Assembly: GCF_028736155.1 (NCBI RefSeq)
Contig: NZ_CP117879.1
Span: forward strand, 5,497,006 to 5,561,005
DNA from: Flavobacterium sp. KACC 22763
GTDB taxonomy: Bacteria > Bacteroidota > Bacteroidia > Flavobacteriales > Flavobacteriaceae
Direction of reading: 5' to 3'
DNA length: 64,000 nucleotides
Under the pieces are notes generated by a model. The model searched no databases and was not told where the DNA came from. It worked only from the letters and a program-made list of their open reading frames with translations. Each line of letters begins with the position of its first letter. Position 1 is the first letter of the stretch. Positions 9,988 through 19,370 of the stretch are shown piece after piece. Position numbers and translations under genes: made by a program.

Positions 9988-10449
9988 TTATACACCTAAT
10001 AATAAAACACTATTTGTATTTCCTCTTTTTGTAAAAGTGAAAATCTGTTTTTCGGCTGTTACTGATGGAGTTCCGAATAACCAAGTATGTGGTGCTGTAA
10101 TTGCCCAAGTCACACTTACTCCTGGTAATGTGATTCCGTTAAAAATAAAACTTTGAGGTAGTGAAGCTGGTACTGTAATTGTACAGTTAGTTGTAAAGAG
10201 TACGGTTTTACCATGCCAGTTAGATGGAATAGTCTGATTTGAATTTACTTCTAATTGATTAGAAACATCCTGCTTGTTTGATAAGTCTATATCTCCGCTT
10301 CCAAGGATTGATTCACCACTGATAGTTTTAAAAGTTTTTTCAGGAATAGTATTAAAGGTTAATTCACCTTTTTCATTAGTAATTAGGATTTTGTTTGATT
10401 CATTTGTTTCTAAGTCAGCGACTTTTATTCTGTTATAGTTTGTACTCAT
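9988..10449 (-). CDS. Short tail-fibre-like protein with shared N-terminal module, copy A
   Basis: This 153-aa protein begins MSTNYNRIKVADLETNESNK, the module shared by five proteins in this window. It then has FKTISGESILGSGDIDLSNKQD, a form of the phage tail-fibre motif (T-(I/V)-N-G-x-S-(I/L)-L-G-x-G-(D/N)-I). The C-terminal half (about residues 80-153) is a compact beta domain ending ...KQIFTFTKRGNTNSVLLLGV and is almost identical to the protein at 13181-13645. It sits immediately upstream of the 816-aa repeat adhesin. I infer that it is an adaptor or connector that carries that adhesin. Confidence 0.8.
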   Translation of the reverse strand: MSTNYNRIKVADLETNESNKILITNEKGELTFNTIPEKTFKTISGESILGSGDIDLSNKQDVSNQLEVNSNQTIPSNWHGKTVLFTTNCTITVPASLPQSFIFNGITLPGVSVTWAITAPHTWLFGTPSVTAEKQIFTFTKRGNTNSVLLLGV

Positions 10450-10622
10450 ATTGTGGTATTTTTTCTTGTTTAAAAAGGATTGTTGTTTTTATTTGTAGTA
10501 ATTTTGAATTGTATCCTCCAATTAAGACTAGAAATGAGGGGGCGGTTAAAGGAAAAACTGTTAAGCAAACTTTATAAACGTGTTACAAGTTTCGTTACTC
10601 TTAAATGTTACAATTTTACTAG

Positions 10623-13178
10623 TTATGCAGATACACCGCCATCCGTAATTACCCAATTATTAGGAGAGCCAGTTAACAAAGCTCTTCCTGCGCTTGATGC
10701 TGATGTATATTTCGCTGCTCCAAATGTTATTGTAATCGGAGTTTTTACTGGCCTAGAACTCCAACCATTATAAATAGCATCTAAATTTGCAGTGGAGAAA
10801 TTTGCTACTTTTTTGTTCTGCATAAAACCTCCAAAATTAGTTACATTTGATATATTCCAAGCCCCAATGTTCTGATTAAATGGCGAAGAATATGTGCCAT
10901 TGTTTGTTCCAAACATCCCATTCATATTTGTTACATTAGCAGTATTCCAATTTCCAATTGGCTGATTGAATGTAGGAATTGGCCCAGAAAGCCAGAAAAA
11001 CATACTTGCCATATTAGTTACATTTCCAGTATCCCAATTGTTAATTGTAGGACTACTTCCATTATTAAATACGTTCGCATTGTAAAACATACTACTCATA
11101 TTTGTTACCCTGGACATATTCCAAGAGCCAATATTTTGGTTGAAGGATGTTGCATAGCAAAACATATTTGACATATTGATTGTTCCAGTAGTTTTTAGAG
11201 TCCAATTATTAATGGTTGGACTACCTCCATTATTAAACGGAAAACATAAATTAAACATTCCACTAAAATTGCTACACGAAGAAACATTCCAAGAACCTAT
11301 ATCCTGATTAAAGGATGTTGGAGATGTGCCTTGGAAAGCACCAAACATGTAACTCATATCAGTGTTTTTTGACATATCCCAATTGCCTATCGGCTGGTTA
11401 AATGTCATGACTACATTGGCTGCATTGTCTTTAGAGAACATTCTTTGTGTAGTAATCACATTTCCTGTATTCCAATTGTTGATAGTTGAAGAGCCGCCAT
11501 TATTAAAATCTCTAGCTCCATTAAACATTAAGTTCATATTTGTAACGTTTGTCGTATTCCACGCCCCAATATTTTGATTGAAAACAGTGGCATATTGGAA
11601 CATACCAGCCATATTTGTCACGCCTGAAACATTCCAATTACCCAAAGGTTGATTGAATGAAGAGGCTCCATTAAACATATTTGTCACTATTGTTCCAGTA
11701 GTCCTTAATGTCCAATTATTAATTGAGCTGCTACCGCCATTGTTAAACGCTCTAGCATTTTGAAACATTTGATTAAATGTTGTTGCTCTAGAGACATTCC
11801 ATGATCCTATATTTTGATTGAATGCAGATGCATTCCAAAACATTTCGGCTATATTAAAATCGGATGTGGTATTTAGAGACCAGTTATTGATGTTAGAACT
11901 TCCTCCATTATTGAAAGATGTTGCGTTTAAAAACATTTGTTGAAAAGTTGTTACGCTAGATACATTCCAACTGCCAATTGGTTGATTAAATGAGGATGCG
12001 CCGTTAAATAAACTGTTCATTGCTACAGCAGAAGTTGTGTTAATTATCCAATTATTAATATCCGGACTATCTCCATTGTTGAATGCAGTTGCTCCATTGA
12101 ACATTGAACTAAAATTTGTTACATTTGAAACGTTCCAAGCTCCTAGATTTTGGTTAAATGATGTTGCTGACTGAAACATTTGAGCCATACTTAGAATCTT
12201 AGAAGTGTTCCAACTGTTCAATGGCTGATTAAAATTTGTAGCACTTTGAAAAATTGAAAATATAATTATTGTTCCAGTACTACTTAATACCCAATTATTA
12301 ATCGTGTTGCTACCGCCATTGTTAAACGAAGTTGCAGCTTGAAACATTGCAGAGAAATTTAAAACCCTTGATACATTCCAAGAACCGATATTTTGATTGA
12401 ACGAAGTATTATTTTGAAACATACTCTGCATATTATTTACTCCAGAAGTATTCCATAAACCTATCGGCTGATTGAACTTTGAGCCAAAAAACATGCTGTT
12501 CATATTTATAGATGTGGAAACTGTATTTAATGACCAATTATTAATATTTGGGCTTCCTCCATTGTTGAAATTTGACGTAGATAAAAACATGCTACTAAAA
12601 TTGGTAGCCGAAGAAACGTTCCATGCACTTATATCTTGATTAAAATTTGTAGCGCCATTAAACATTGATGAAAAACTTCCAATATTAGAAGTGTTCCATT
12701 CATTCAATCTGTTAATCGTAGTCAATGAGGTACAGTTGGAAAACATCGCTGCCAAAGAACCAATTCCACTTAAATTTAAAATATCAGATACAGATGAAAG
12801 ATTTAAATTAGCGCATCCTCCAAAATGAGAAGATAAATTAGCTCCAATATTTAAGTTGCCCCAGTTTGAAACAGATAATATTTTTAATCTATCTCCAGTA
12901 TTATTAAACTGCCATCCTGTACAAGTTCCGTTTATTCTTATAGTATAATCTCCTGCTGCTGCATAAGTATGTATAACCTGAGCTTGATTCCAAGAAGTAA
13001 TTTTATTAGAGCTTCCGTCACCCCAATCAACTGTGAAGTTATAAGTTCCCGATGAAACTAATGGAAGTTTAATCTGCGTTGTTGTACTAGATCCAATAGA
13101 TGTGTTCGAAGTTCGCCAAGTAGCAACAAAAGAGTTTTTGCTTCTCCCAAAAATGGTATTTTGAATTAAACTTCCCAT
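10623..13178 (-). CDS. DUF285/BspA-type repeat adhesin, copy B
   Basis: This 851-aa protein is a close paralogue of the 816-aa protein. It has the same N-terminal tag (MGSLIQNTIFGRSKNSF), the same PKD-like domain (VDWGDGSSNKITSWNQ), about 23 DUF285 repeats, and nearly the same C-terminus (LTGSPNNWVITDGG). Ends are conserved while the repeat interior differs in order and sequence, as expected for a receptor-binding surface under diversification. No signal peptide is visible. It starts 2 bp after its 154-aa partner. A 173-bp gap, in which I see no gene, separates it from the next pair. Confidence 0.88.
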   Translation of the reverse strand: MGSLIQNTIFGRSKNSFVATWRTSNTSIGSSTTTQIKLPLVSSGTYNFTVDWGDGSSNKITSWNQAQVIHTYAAAGDYTIRINGTCTGWQFNNTGDRLKILSVSNWGNLNIGANLSSHFGGCANLNLSSVSDILNLSGIGSLAAMFSNCTSLTTINRLNEWNTSNIGSFSSMFNGATNFNQDISAWNVSSATNFSSMFLSTSNFNNGGSPNINNWSLNTVSTSINMNSMFFGSKFNQPIGLWNTSGVNNMQSMFQNNTSFNQNIGSWNVSRVLNFSAMFQAATSFNNGGSNTINNWVLSSTGTIIIFSIFQSATNFNQPLNSWNTSKILSMAQMFQSATSFNQNLGAWNVSNVTNFSSMFNGATAFNNGDSPDINNWIINTTSAVAMNSLFNGASSFNQPIGSWNVSSVTTFQQMFLNATSFNNGGSSNINNWSLNTTSDFNIAEMFWNASAFNQNIGSWNVSRATTFNQMFQNARAFNNGGSSSINNWTLRTTGTIVTNMFNGASSFNQPLGNWNVSGVTNMAGMFQYATVFNQNIGAWNTTNVTNMNLMFNGARDFNNGGSSTINNWNTGNVITTQRMFSKDNAANVVMTFNQPIGNWDMSKNTDMSYMFGAFQGTSPTSFNQDIGSWNVSSCSNFSGMFNLCFPFNNGGSPTINNWTLKTTGTINMSNMFCYATSFNQNIGSWNMSRVTNMSSMFYNANVFNNGSSPTINNWDTGNVTNMASMFFWLSGPIPTFNQPIGNWNTANVTNMNGMFGTNNGTYSSPFNQNIGAWNISNVTNFGGFMQNKKVANFSTANLDAIYNGWSSRPVKTPITITFGAAKYTSASSAGRALLTGSPNNWVITDGGVSA

Positions 13179-13180
13179 AT

Positions 13181-13645
13181 TTATACTCCTAATAATAAAA
13201 CACTATTTGTATCTCCTCTTTTGGTAAAAGTAAAAATCTGTTTTTCGGCTGTTACAGATGGAGTTCCGAATAACCAAGTATGTGGTGCGGTAATTGCCCA
13301 AGTCACACTTACTCCTGGTAATGTGATTCCGTTAAAAATAAAACTTTGAGGTAGTGAAGCTGGTACTGTAATTGTGCAGTTAGTTGTAAAGAGTACGGTT
13401 TTACCATGCCAGTTAGATGGAATAGTCTGGCTTGAATTTGCTTCTACTTGATTTGAAATATCCTGCTTGTTTGATAAGTCGATATCTCCATTTCCAAGGA
13501 TTGATTCTCCATTGACTGTTTTAAAATCTAAGGCTGAGGTTATGTCACCAAACTCCAATTCTCCATTGGAGTTTGTTATTAAAATTTTATCATGCTGATT
13601 TGTTTCAAGATCAGCGACTTTTATTCTGTTGTGGTTTGTATCCAT
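13181..13645 (-). CDS. Short tail-fibre-like protein with shared N-terminal module, copy B
   Basis: This 154-aa protein has the same architecture as the 153-aa protein at 9988-10449: module MDTNHNRIKVADLETNQHDK, the fibre motif FKTVNGESILGNGDIDL, then a beta domain almost identical to copy A. Long stretches are also identical at the DNA level, so the pair duplicated recently. It lies 2 bp upstream of the 851-aa adhesin. Confidence 0.8.
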   Translation of the reverse strand: MDTNHNRIKVADLETNQHDKILITNSNGELEFGDITSALDFKTVNGESILGNGDIDLSNKQDISNQVEANSSQTIPSNWHGKTVLFTTNCTITVPASLPQSFIFNGITLPGVSVTWAITAPHTWLFGTPSVTAEKQIFTFTKRGDTNSVLLLGV

Positions 13646-13660
13646 TTTTTGTGGTATTTT

Positions 13661-15340
13661 TTAATAAACTATTTTACGGTCTCCAGTAGCAGTTTTGTAT
13701 TCGCAACCAATTGGAAGGCCTCCTGCAATTGCTGAAACATTGTCTGGATGAGTTGGCATTTGTGTCCAAATCATATAACCATTTTCATCAATGTATGCTC
13801 TGACTGTTTCAATTTGCATATCAGTTCCTGAAGTTGTTTTTTGGCCAGTAATAAAATGAATTCTCGATTGACCTATTCCTTTACCAGTACCAGCCTTAAA
13901 GTTAAGAGCTCCTCCATGTAAATCAGGGAGACCTACATTCTCATTTATTTGAACATATACATCACCATTATTAAGACCTGCATAGATATTTCCATTTGCA
14001 TCGGCAGCCATCCCTCTCCAGGTGCCAGTGGGAGCATTTTGAACAATAAATGATCCAGAACCTGAAGTTCTTTTATATATAAGTCCAAACTCCGTTGCTC
14101 CATAAATGTCACCGTTTAGGGAAGCGCACATTGATCGGAAATTTCCAAAACCTACTTGAACAAATGTTGTACTTCCATTAGTTTGTATGTATACATTGCC
14201 AGAATCTTCACAACAATAAACATCTCCGTTTGGAGAAACACATAACGCCCACCAAGACCTTATGGTTTGATTGCAGGATAAAAAAACATCATCTCCTGAT
14301 GCCATTTTATATATTTGGGCTCTATTTGCCAAATAAACATCTCCATTTGGAGCACAAGCTAATCCTCTAATATCTCCTAAATTAGATGCAAAAACTGAGT
14401 ATGTGGATTCTCCAGCGAGTCGACGATACACATTCCCATTTGAAGAACCAATATAAGATGTTCCAGACGGGGTAAAACAAATTCCTCCATGAGCGCCAGC
14501 AGTACCTAGTAATCCAATATTTACAAATATACTCGTACCGTAATATCTAACCCATATTTGATTTCCCACGCAATATAGATTGCCATATGAATCTACAGCC
14601 ATCGCATACTTTGTAGCTGTTGAATTATTTAAAGGAACAAAATCATTATCAATTCCATAATTAATTGTTCTCCCAGCTGAAATAGTCAAATCAACACCTG
14701 AACTTTGGTTAGTACTTTGTTCTATACCAATTTCTTTTGTTGATTGATTTCCCAATGTAATGTCCTTAGTAGGAGCTTTAGATGTATTTATTCCAAAAGA
14801 AATACCATTATCAATTAATCTACTTGAGCCTAATGTTGTTGAGTTTAAAGACTTTGGAATGTAGTTTATAGTGCCTGTAAAGACAGATTGTTTTGTTGCT
14901 AAAGAAGAATTGATTGTTGATAAATCGGTATTATCTAATAAAGTTCCGTTTCTATTTTGTAAAGTATACGTTCTTGAAGCAGTATTAGAATTTGTAAAAA
15001 AAGAGGTAAACGTATTTGCAGTATTTCGAAGACCAAATTTTCCAGAAAGAAAAGTCTTAATTCCTGATATGTTTTGATCATTTGAAATCCCTAGATATAA
15101 GGTATCGAAATAAGTTTTAAGGGTATCTTTAATATTATCAATTAAATCTTTCAAAACTTTCCCTTGCCTAGCATCCAAAGCTTTTCCTTCTTGGGTATAA
15201 TCTAATCCATTGTAGCTATCTGCTTTAATATTATTAATATCACTAAACTCCAGTTCACCACTGGAGTTTGTAATTAAAATTTTATTTTGCTGACTTGTTT
15301 CCAAATCGGCTACTTTTATTCTGTTATGATTTGTGCTCAT
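13661..15340 (-). CDS. Tail-fibre-like protein with beta-propeller-type repeats
   Basis: This 559-aa protein opens with the shared module (MSTNHNRIKVADLETSQQNK). Next comes YTQEGKALDARQGKVLKDLID, a common phage-fibre motif, then NQNISGIKTFLSGKFGLRNT, a fibre shaft motif. Residues about 265-475 hold repeated units of the type ...GLACAPNGDVYLANRAQIYK, ...ALCVSPNGDVYCCEDSGNVY and ...SMCASLNGDIYGATEFGLIY, which look like propeller blades (about six or seven). The C-terminus, SRIHFITGQKTTSGTDMQ and MPTHPDNVSAIAGGLPIGCE, is a characteristic ending of Bacteroidota phage fibres. The propeller is a plausible receptor- or glycan-binding domain. It lies between two adaptor/adhesin pairs. Confidence 0.82.
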   Translation of the reverse strand: MSTNHNRIKVADLETSQQNKILITNSSGELEFSDINNIKADSYNGLDYTQEGKALDARQGKVLKDLIDNIKDTLKTYFDTLYLGISNDQNISGIKTFLSGKFGLRNTANTFTSFFTNSNTASRTYTLQNRNGTLLDNTDLSTINSSLATKQSVFTGTINYIPKSLNSTTLGSSRLIDNGISFGINTSKAPTKDITLGNQSTKEIGIEQSTNQSSGVDLTISAGRTINYGIDNDFVPLNNSTATKYAMAVDSYGNLYCVGNQIWVRYYGTSIFVNIGLLGTAGAHGGICFTPSGTSYIGSSNGNVYRRLAGESTYSVFASNLGDIRGLACAPNGDVYLANRAQIYKMASGDDVFLSCNQTIRSWWALCVSPNGDVYCCEDSGNVYIQTNGSTTFVQVGFGNFRSMCASLNGDIYGATEFGLIYKRTSGSGSFIVQNAPTGTWRGMAADANGNIYAGLNNGDVYVQINENVGLPDLHGGALNFKAGTGKGIGQSRIHFITGQKTTSGTDMQIETVRAYIDENGYMIWTQMPTHPDNVSAIAGGLPIGCEYKTATGDRKIVY

Positions 15341-15347
15341 TTTTTTA

Positions 15348-16580
15348 TTATATATAAAGAATTACTGCCGCTCTAGTTCCAGATGCGTAAACCAAATCGC
15401 CATCAGGAGTGCCTCCGTTTGCAGTTTGTAAAGCGATAGGAACCGTAATTATGGTGCCTGTTTTTATACTATTAAAAACTCCATTATTTACAACTGAACC
15501 ACCTAAATTTGTCATTGAAGGGAAATTGATATTAGTCACAGCTGCACAAGCCGTAAAAACCTCCAGCCCAGCAGTAGTTACAGAACTAAAATCACTATTA
15601 TCGCCAATAAATCCTGTACTTCTTAAACAATAACTATTTAAAGTGTGCGCATTTTTTACTTTTAGGTTTTTAAAGTTAGTTGCCATGTAAAAGGCGTTAG
15701 AACCAACAGATGAAACAAAACCATCTAAATCGTAGTAATGCGTAATTGAACTATTACTATTAAATCTCGAACTACTTATTGAATAATTTGTTAGCGCCTT
15801 AAATTTCGTATGCGAACCATCAATGTAATAATTTACAAGTCCTCCACTTCCAAATCCTAAGAAGTTTGCAAGTTGTCCTTTATTGATAAATCCGCCTGTA
15901 TAATTTCCAATTTCAGTATTAAACGAAGTGTTATCAATGTACCCTATATAATTAATATTAACTGCTTTTAAAGCGGCTAAAGTCAAAGAAGCGTTAGGCT
16001 TCCCTGCATTAGAAGTCATTAGCGACAATGGTACGTTGAATGTCAAATTATTTGAGAGTATAGCATGACCACCAAAATTAGCTTGAGCTGCTGTCTCAAA
16101 GCAAGTAGCTAAATTGGGTAAATTTATAATTGTTGGCATTGAAGAAGCAATATTATAAAATGCACCATTAGCAGTTGCATTCCCCACTTGTATTACAGAA
16201 CTAAAATCATTACCTGTACCACTTAAAGCAGTTCCATCAAAACAGTTAGCAGGAACGATCTTAAGATTTTTAAATTTTGCTTCAACCATATTAGAGCAAT
16301 ATCTAAAACAATAATTTGGTAAAGCGCTAACTAATCCATTTAAATCATGAAAATAGGTAATATTTGTATTGCTCTGCCAATTACTCATAGAGGCATAAGT
16401 TCCACCAGTAACGGCAAATTGAATATTATCTCCCGATATAGAGAAACTTTTAATTCTACTTGCTGAAATACCGAGCTTAGAAGCAACTAAAGCGGGGGTA
16501 TTTAAAATTGAAGAAACTCCACCGATAAATGTGTTAGGATTATACTTTAATCTGCCAAAAATTGTTTTTCTTAATCCCAT
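15348..16580 (-). CDS. BspA/LRR-like adhesin partner (410 aa)
   Basis: The N-terminus MGLRKTIFGRLKYNPNTF matches the TIFGR tag of the two DUF285 adhesins, although the rest differs. The body contains two similar halves with BspA-type leucine-rich features: ITYFHDLNGLVSALPNYCFRYCSNM, later ITHYYDLDGFVSSVGSNAFYMATNF, each followed by FKNLKV-type strands. There is no signal peptide or sorting domain. It begins 2 bp after its 154-aa partner, repeating the adaptor-plus-adhesin arrangement seen twice more in the array. I infer a third interchangeable tip. Confidence 0.75.
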   Translation of the reverse strand: MGLRKTIFGRLKYNPNTFIGGVSSILNTPALVASKLGISASRIKSFSISGDNIQFAVTGGTYASMSNWQSNTNITYFHDLNGLVSALPNYCFRYCSNMVEAKFKNLKIVPANCFDGTALSGTGNDFSSVIQVGNATANGAFYNIASSMPTIINLPNLATCFETAAQANFGGHAILSNNLTFNVPLSLMTSNAGKPNASLTLAALKAVNINYIGYIDNTSFNTEIGNYTGGFINKGQLANFLGFGSGGLVNYYIDGSHTKFKALTNYSISSSRFNSNSSITHYYDLDGFVSSVGSNAFYMATNFKNLKVKNAHTLNSYCLRSTGFIGDNSDFSSVTTAGLEVFTACAAVTNINFPSMTNLGGSVVNNGVFNSIKTGTIITVPIALQTANGGTPDGDLVYASGTRAAVILYI

Positions 16581-16582
16581 AA

Positions 16583-17047
16583 TTATAATCCTAAAATCAT
16601 TATTGAATGCTGACCTTCGTTTTGCATAAATGTAAAAATCTGTTTTTCGCCAACTGTGGGAGGTAGTCCAAATTCAAATGTTTTGGGAGACGTAACAGAC
16701 CAGCTTAAACTCGTCCCTATTTTGGTGATTCCTTCAAAACACATTCCTGAATTAATAAACGAACTAGGAATTGTAAGTGTTCCATTGCCAGAAAATTTTA
16801 CTGTTTTTCCATGCCATGAATCTTGAACAGTTGTTGGCAATGTCACACTAATTTGATTCGAAGTATCCTGTTTGTTTGACAGGTCAATATCTCCATTTCC
16901 AAGAATTGATTCTCCATTAACTGTTTTAAAAGTTTTTTCAGGAATAGTATTAAAAGTTAATTCGCCATTTTCATTGGTAACTAAAGTTTTATTGGGTTCA
17001 TTTGTTTCTAAATCAGATACTTTTATTCTATTGTGGTTTGTGCTCAT
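16583..17047 (-). CDS. Short tail-fibre-like protein with shared N-terminal module, copy C
   Basis: This 154-aa protein has the module MSTNHNRIKVSDLETNEPNK, then FKTVNGESILGNGDIDLSNKQD. Its C-terminal beta domain is a diverged relative of copies A and B (ending KQIFTFMQNEGQHSIMILGL). It lies 2 bp upstream of the 410-aa adhesin, consistent with one adaptor per tip. A hairpin in front of it may allow separate regulation of the distal array. Confidence 0.78.
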   Translation of the reverse strand: MSTNHNRIKVSDLETNEPNKTLVTNENGELTFNTIPEKTFKTVNGESILGNGDIDLSNKQDTSNQISVTLPTTVQDSWHGKTVKFSGNGTLTIPSSFINSGMCFEGITKIGTSLSWSVTSPKTFEFGLPPTVGEKQIFTFMQNEGQHSIMILGL

Positions 17048-17082
17048 TTTGTGGTATTTTGTATAAAATTTTTTCGGAGGGA

Positions 17083-17119
17083 AATAATCTTTTTGGGTTT
17101 TTATACTCCAAAGATTATT
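17083..17119 (-). terminator. Hairpin between the DUF5977 genes and the adaptor array
   Basis: AATAATCTTT at 17083-17092 pairs with AAAGATTATT at 17110-17119, extended by G-C pairs with a small bulge. It lies in the 86-bp gap between two same-strand genes. It could be a weak terminator or attenuator separating the proximal and distal parts of the run. There is no strong T-run. Confidence 0.45.
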
Positions 17120-17133
17120 AGTTGATGCAATTT

Positions 17134-18051
17134 TTATAAGGAATTTATGGTTATAGAGACATCCTTATAAGCAGAAGCGTTGCCGCTAGGGTCTATTGCG
17201 CGAAGCCTATAGGTGTATGTTCCGTTCGATAAAACTCTATCACTATAAAAAGTGTCTGGATTTTTTTTCAAAACTACAAAAGAACCGTAGAAGCCACGGG
17301 AAAGCTCATAGTTTATGGGACTATCCTCATCTTCTGAAGGAGTCCATTCAAGATGTACATTATCTGAACCAACAGGAACACACCAGAAATTAGCTGGTAC
17401 TGTTGGCGCAGTTGTATCTGCTGTCGCTGCATTTGTAGTTGCAGTTATTGTATTAGATGTAGATGAATTTCCAGCTGCATCTTTTGCTTTTACATAGTAA
17501 CTATAACTCGTGTTTGGCGATAATCCTGTTACATCATACTGAATTGTATCAGCTGTGGTTGGGGCTAAAAAAATATTATTTTGATATATTTCATAACCAA
17601 CGACTCCCAGATTATCTGTCGCAGCAGTCCAAGACAATTTTAATGAATTTGAAGTAATTGAAGACGCTGCTAAAACACTAGCACTTGGAGGAACGTTATC
17701 AAGTACACATGTTCCAGCATTATTCGCATATATCTGAGCATTAGCCTCTAACCAAGCAATTGCTTGGTTATTTGCGTCTAATACACTTTCATTCGAAACA
17801 AACTGATTTGGATAGGCTGTAAGTATGGCATCACTACCCAAATATCCGGCACCACAATTGTTTCTAGTTATAGTTTTAGTCTGTTTGGTATTATAAAATC
17901 TTGCGCCTGGCGGGCAATCAATTTCATCTAGAAAAGGAGCAATATAATCTGGATCTGTTTTTATATTAAGCTTTGTTTCTCCCGTTGAAGTACCATCATC
18001 GGTATAATATCTTTCTAATATTTCAAAAGATTTGTATCCTGTATTTCCCAT
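17134..18051 (-). CDS. DUF5977 plus two fibronectin type III domains
   Basis: This 305-aa protein has a DUF5977-like region at about residues 40-115 (RFYNTKQTKTITRNNCGAGY, then SVLDANNQAIAWLEANAQIYAN). Two FN3 domains follow, at about 118-210 (PPSASVLAASSITSNSLKLSW; LGVVGYEIYQN; LSPNTSYSYYVKAKDAAGN) and 212-305. FN3 domains are common on phage and secreted surface proteins, where they bind carbohydrate or act as spacers. No signal peptide is seen. It starts 4 bp after the neighbouring DUF5977 gene, so the two are one unit. The specific role is unknown. Confidence 0.8.
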   Translation of the reverse strand: MGNTGYKSFEILERYYTDDGTSTGETKLNIKTDPDYIAPFLDEIDCPPGARFYNTKQTKTITRNNCGAGYLGSDAILTAYPNQFVSNESVLDANNQAIAWLEANAQIYANNAGTCVLDNVPPSASVLAASSITSNSLKLSWTAATDNLGVVGYEIYQNNIFLAPTTADTIQYDVTGLSPNTSYSYYVKAKDAAGNSSTSNTITATTNAATADTTAPTVPANFWCVPVGSDNVHLEWTPSEDEDSPINYELSRGFYGSFVVLKKNPDTFYSDRVLSNGTYTYRLRAIDPSGNASAYKDVSITINSL

Positions 18052-18055
18052 ATTT

Positions 18056-18916
18056 TTAATAATTTATCACAACATTTGCAGTTGAGAGGTTGCTAGAATA
18101 ATTAATGTAGCCAATATTGCTAACTTGGTCTATAGTTAAACGCTTTCCTTGTATTGAGACATTTTTTGAAAAATTCAGCTGTTGCACCTGCTGTCCATTG
18201 TTATTTACAATGTCTTTGCCTGCTTTCTCCATAGTTCCACCAAGGTAGGTTGTGATTTCTACATCGATATTTCCAGTGTTTTTTGAATCCCACCAGACAC
18301 CAGCCATTCTTACTTGGATATCATTTAAAGTAGAGTAATCCTCTTTTGTTTTTTTGAAATTTATAAGACAGGTTTCAACACCAGTTTTATCCGTTTCATC
18401 TCCACCCCACATTACATAAGAATCTTGAGCCAAAGCACTTGCAGGAACTTCACTGCCAAGTCCAAATCCGACCCATTTATTGTCTAAAGTATTAATGCCA
18501 GTATTTACAAAACCTGTAAAAGTATCTAGGTCAATACCTGCGCCAAATGCCCATTTATATTTAATGATCATATAATCAAAAGGCAACAAAGTTGTCGATG
18601 GTTCTAAGACACAAGAAGGGTTTTCTCCTCTCCATGCAGTAGTTCTAATAGTGCAAATTCCGGTATTGTTTGCATAGGCTTGTGCATTTGCATTTAACCA
18701 TGATTGAGCTTGCTGGTCTGCGTCTGCAACGCTTTCCGTTGAAACAAATTTATTAGCAGGGGCAGTTAAAGTGACTAGATTTCCAGATGTTCCATAGGAG
18801 CAATCATTCTTTTTTACGGCTAAGGTTTTTTCGGTATTATAATAAACCGTTGTCCCTTCTGCTGGAGTATATTGATCTATATAAGCAAAAGGTTTGTATG
18901 TTATATTTTCTTCCAT
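18056..18916 (-). CDS. DUF5977-containing protein
   Basis: This 286-aa protein has an N-terminal DUF5977-like region (VYYNTEKTLAVKKNDCSYGT; SVADADQQAQSWLNANAQAY) matching that of the next gene. Its C-terminal half is different and beta-rich (MIIKYKWAFGAGIDLDTFTG... VMWGGDETDK... IDVEITTYLGGTM) and is of no family I recognise. There is no secretion signal. The two adjacent proteins thus share a front domain but carry different back ends, the same logic as the adaptor/adhesin pairs. Confidence 0.72.
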   Translation of the reverse strand: MEENITYKPFAYIDQYTPAEGTTVYYNTEKTLAVKKNDCSYGTSGNLVTLTAPANKFVSTESVADADQQAQSWLNANAQAYANNTGICTIRTTAWRGENPSCVLEPSTTLLPFDYMIIKYKWAFGAGIDLDTFTGFVNTGINTLDNKWVGFGLGSEVPASALAQDSYVMWGGDETDKTGVETCLINFKKTKEDYSTLNDIQVRMAGVWWDSKNTGNIDVEITTYLGGTMEKAGKDIVNNNGQQVQQLNFSKNVSIQGKRLTIDQVSNIGYINYSSNLSTANVVINY

Positions 18917-18977
18917 ATTTATTTTAGTAGAACATTGATTTTTTTAAGTTTTCGAAAACCATAAAAGAGAGATGAAT

Positions 18978-19346
18978 CTATAGTGGAAGTGTTGGCCAAG
19001 TGACAACAGTTGCATCTTTTAAATAGGTTAAATCTCTAAGTTCTTGTCTGTAATTTTTCCAAGCTGCTTTTTTCTCTTCAGAAAGAGGAGAATCTTCTAC
19101 TTGTGTCCAGTCACTTTCAGCTAACAGTGCATTCCTTCTGATTCTCAAATTTTCTAAAAGCTCTTCTTTATTTTGAGTAGCTGGAGAAAAGGAATGTTTG
19201 CCTTCAATTACTCTATAGTTTTTTGACAATGCTTGCTGCCATTCTTCTTCAGTCAATTCAATATTAGGTTGAGGAATGTTTTCATGAATTTTTTCTACAT
19301 AAAAACCTGTGTATTCTCCGTTTACGTTATATGTTGCTTTATACAT
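18978..19346 (-). CDS. Phage tail-assembly-chaperone-like protein
   Basis: This 122-aa protein's C-terminal half carries the signature of the phage tail assembly chaperone family: RRNALLAESDWTQVEDSPLS then KKAAWKNYRQELRDLT. In phages such proteins are encoded next to tail-fibre genes and help fold or assemble them. Here the gene lies between the gp53-like fibre and the DUF5977 proteins, which fits. This is among the clearest evidence that the array descends from a phage tail-fibre module. Confidence 0.8.
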   Translation of the reverse strand: MYKATYNVNGEYTGFYVEKIHENIPQPNIELTEEEWQQALSKNYRVIEGKHSFSPATQNKEELLENLRIRRNALLAESDWTQVEDSPLSEEKKAAWKNYRQELRDLTYLKDATVVTWPTLPL

Positions 19347-19370
19347 AATTTTAAATTTTTTAGTTTATAG

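Noticed and set aside
7535..13178. Regular short repeats at DNA level, considered as a CRISPR array.
   Set aside because: The repeats are ~84-93 bp, degenerate, keep one reading frame and encode DUF285 repeats, so they are coding.
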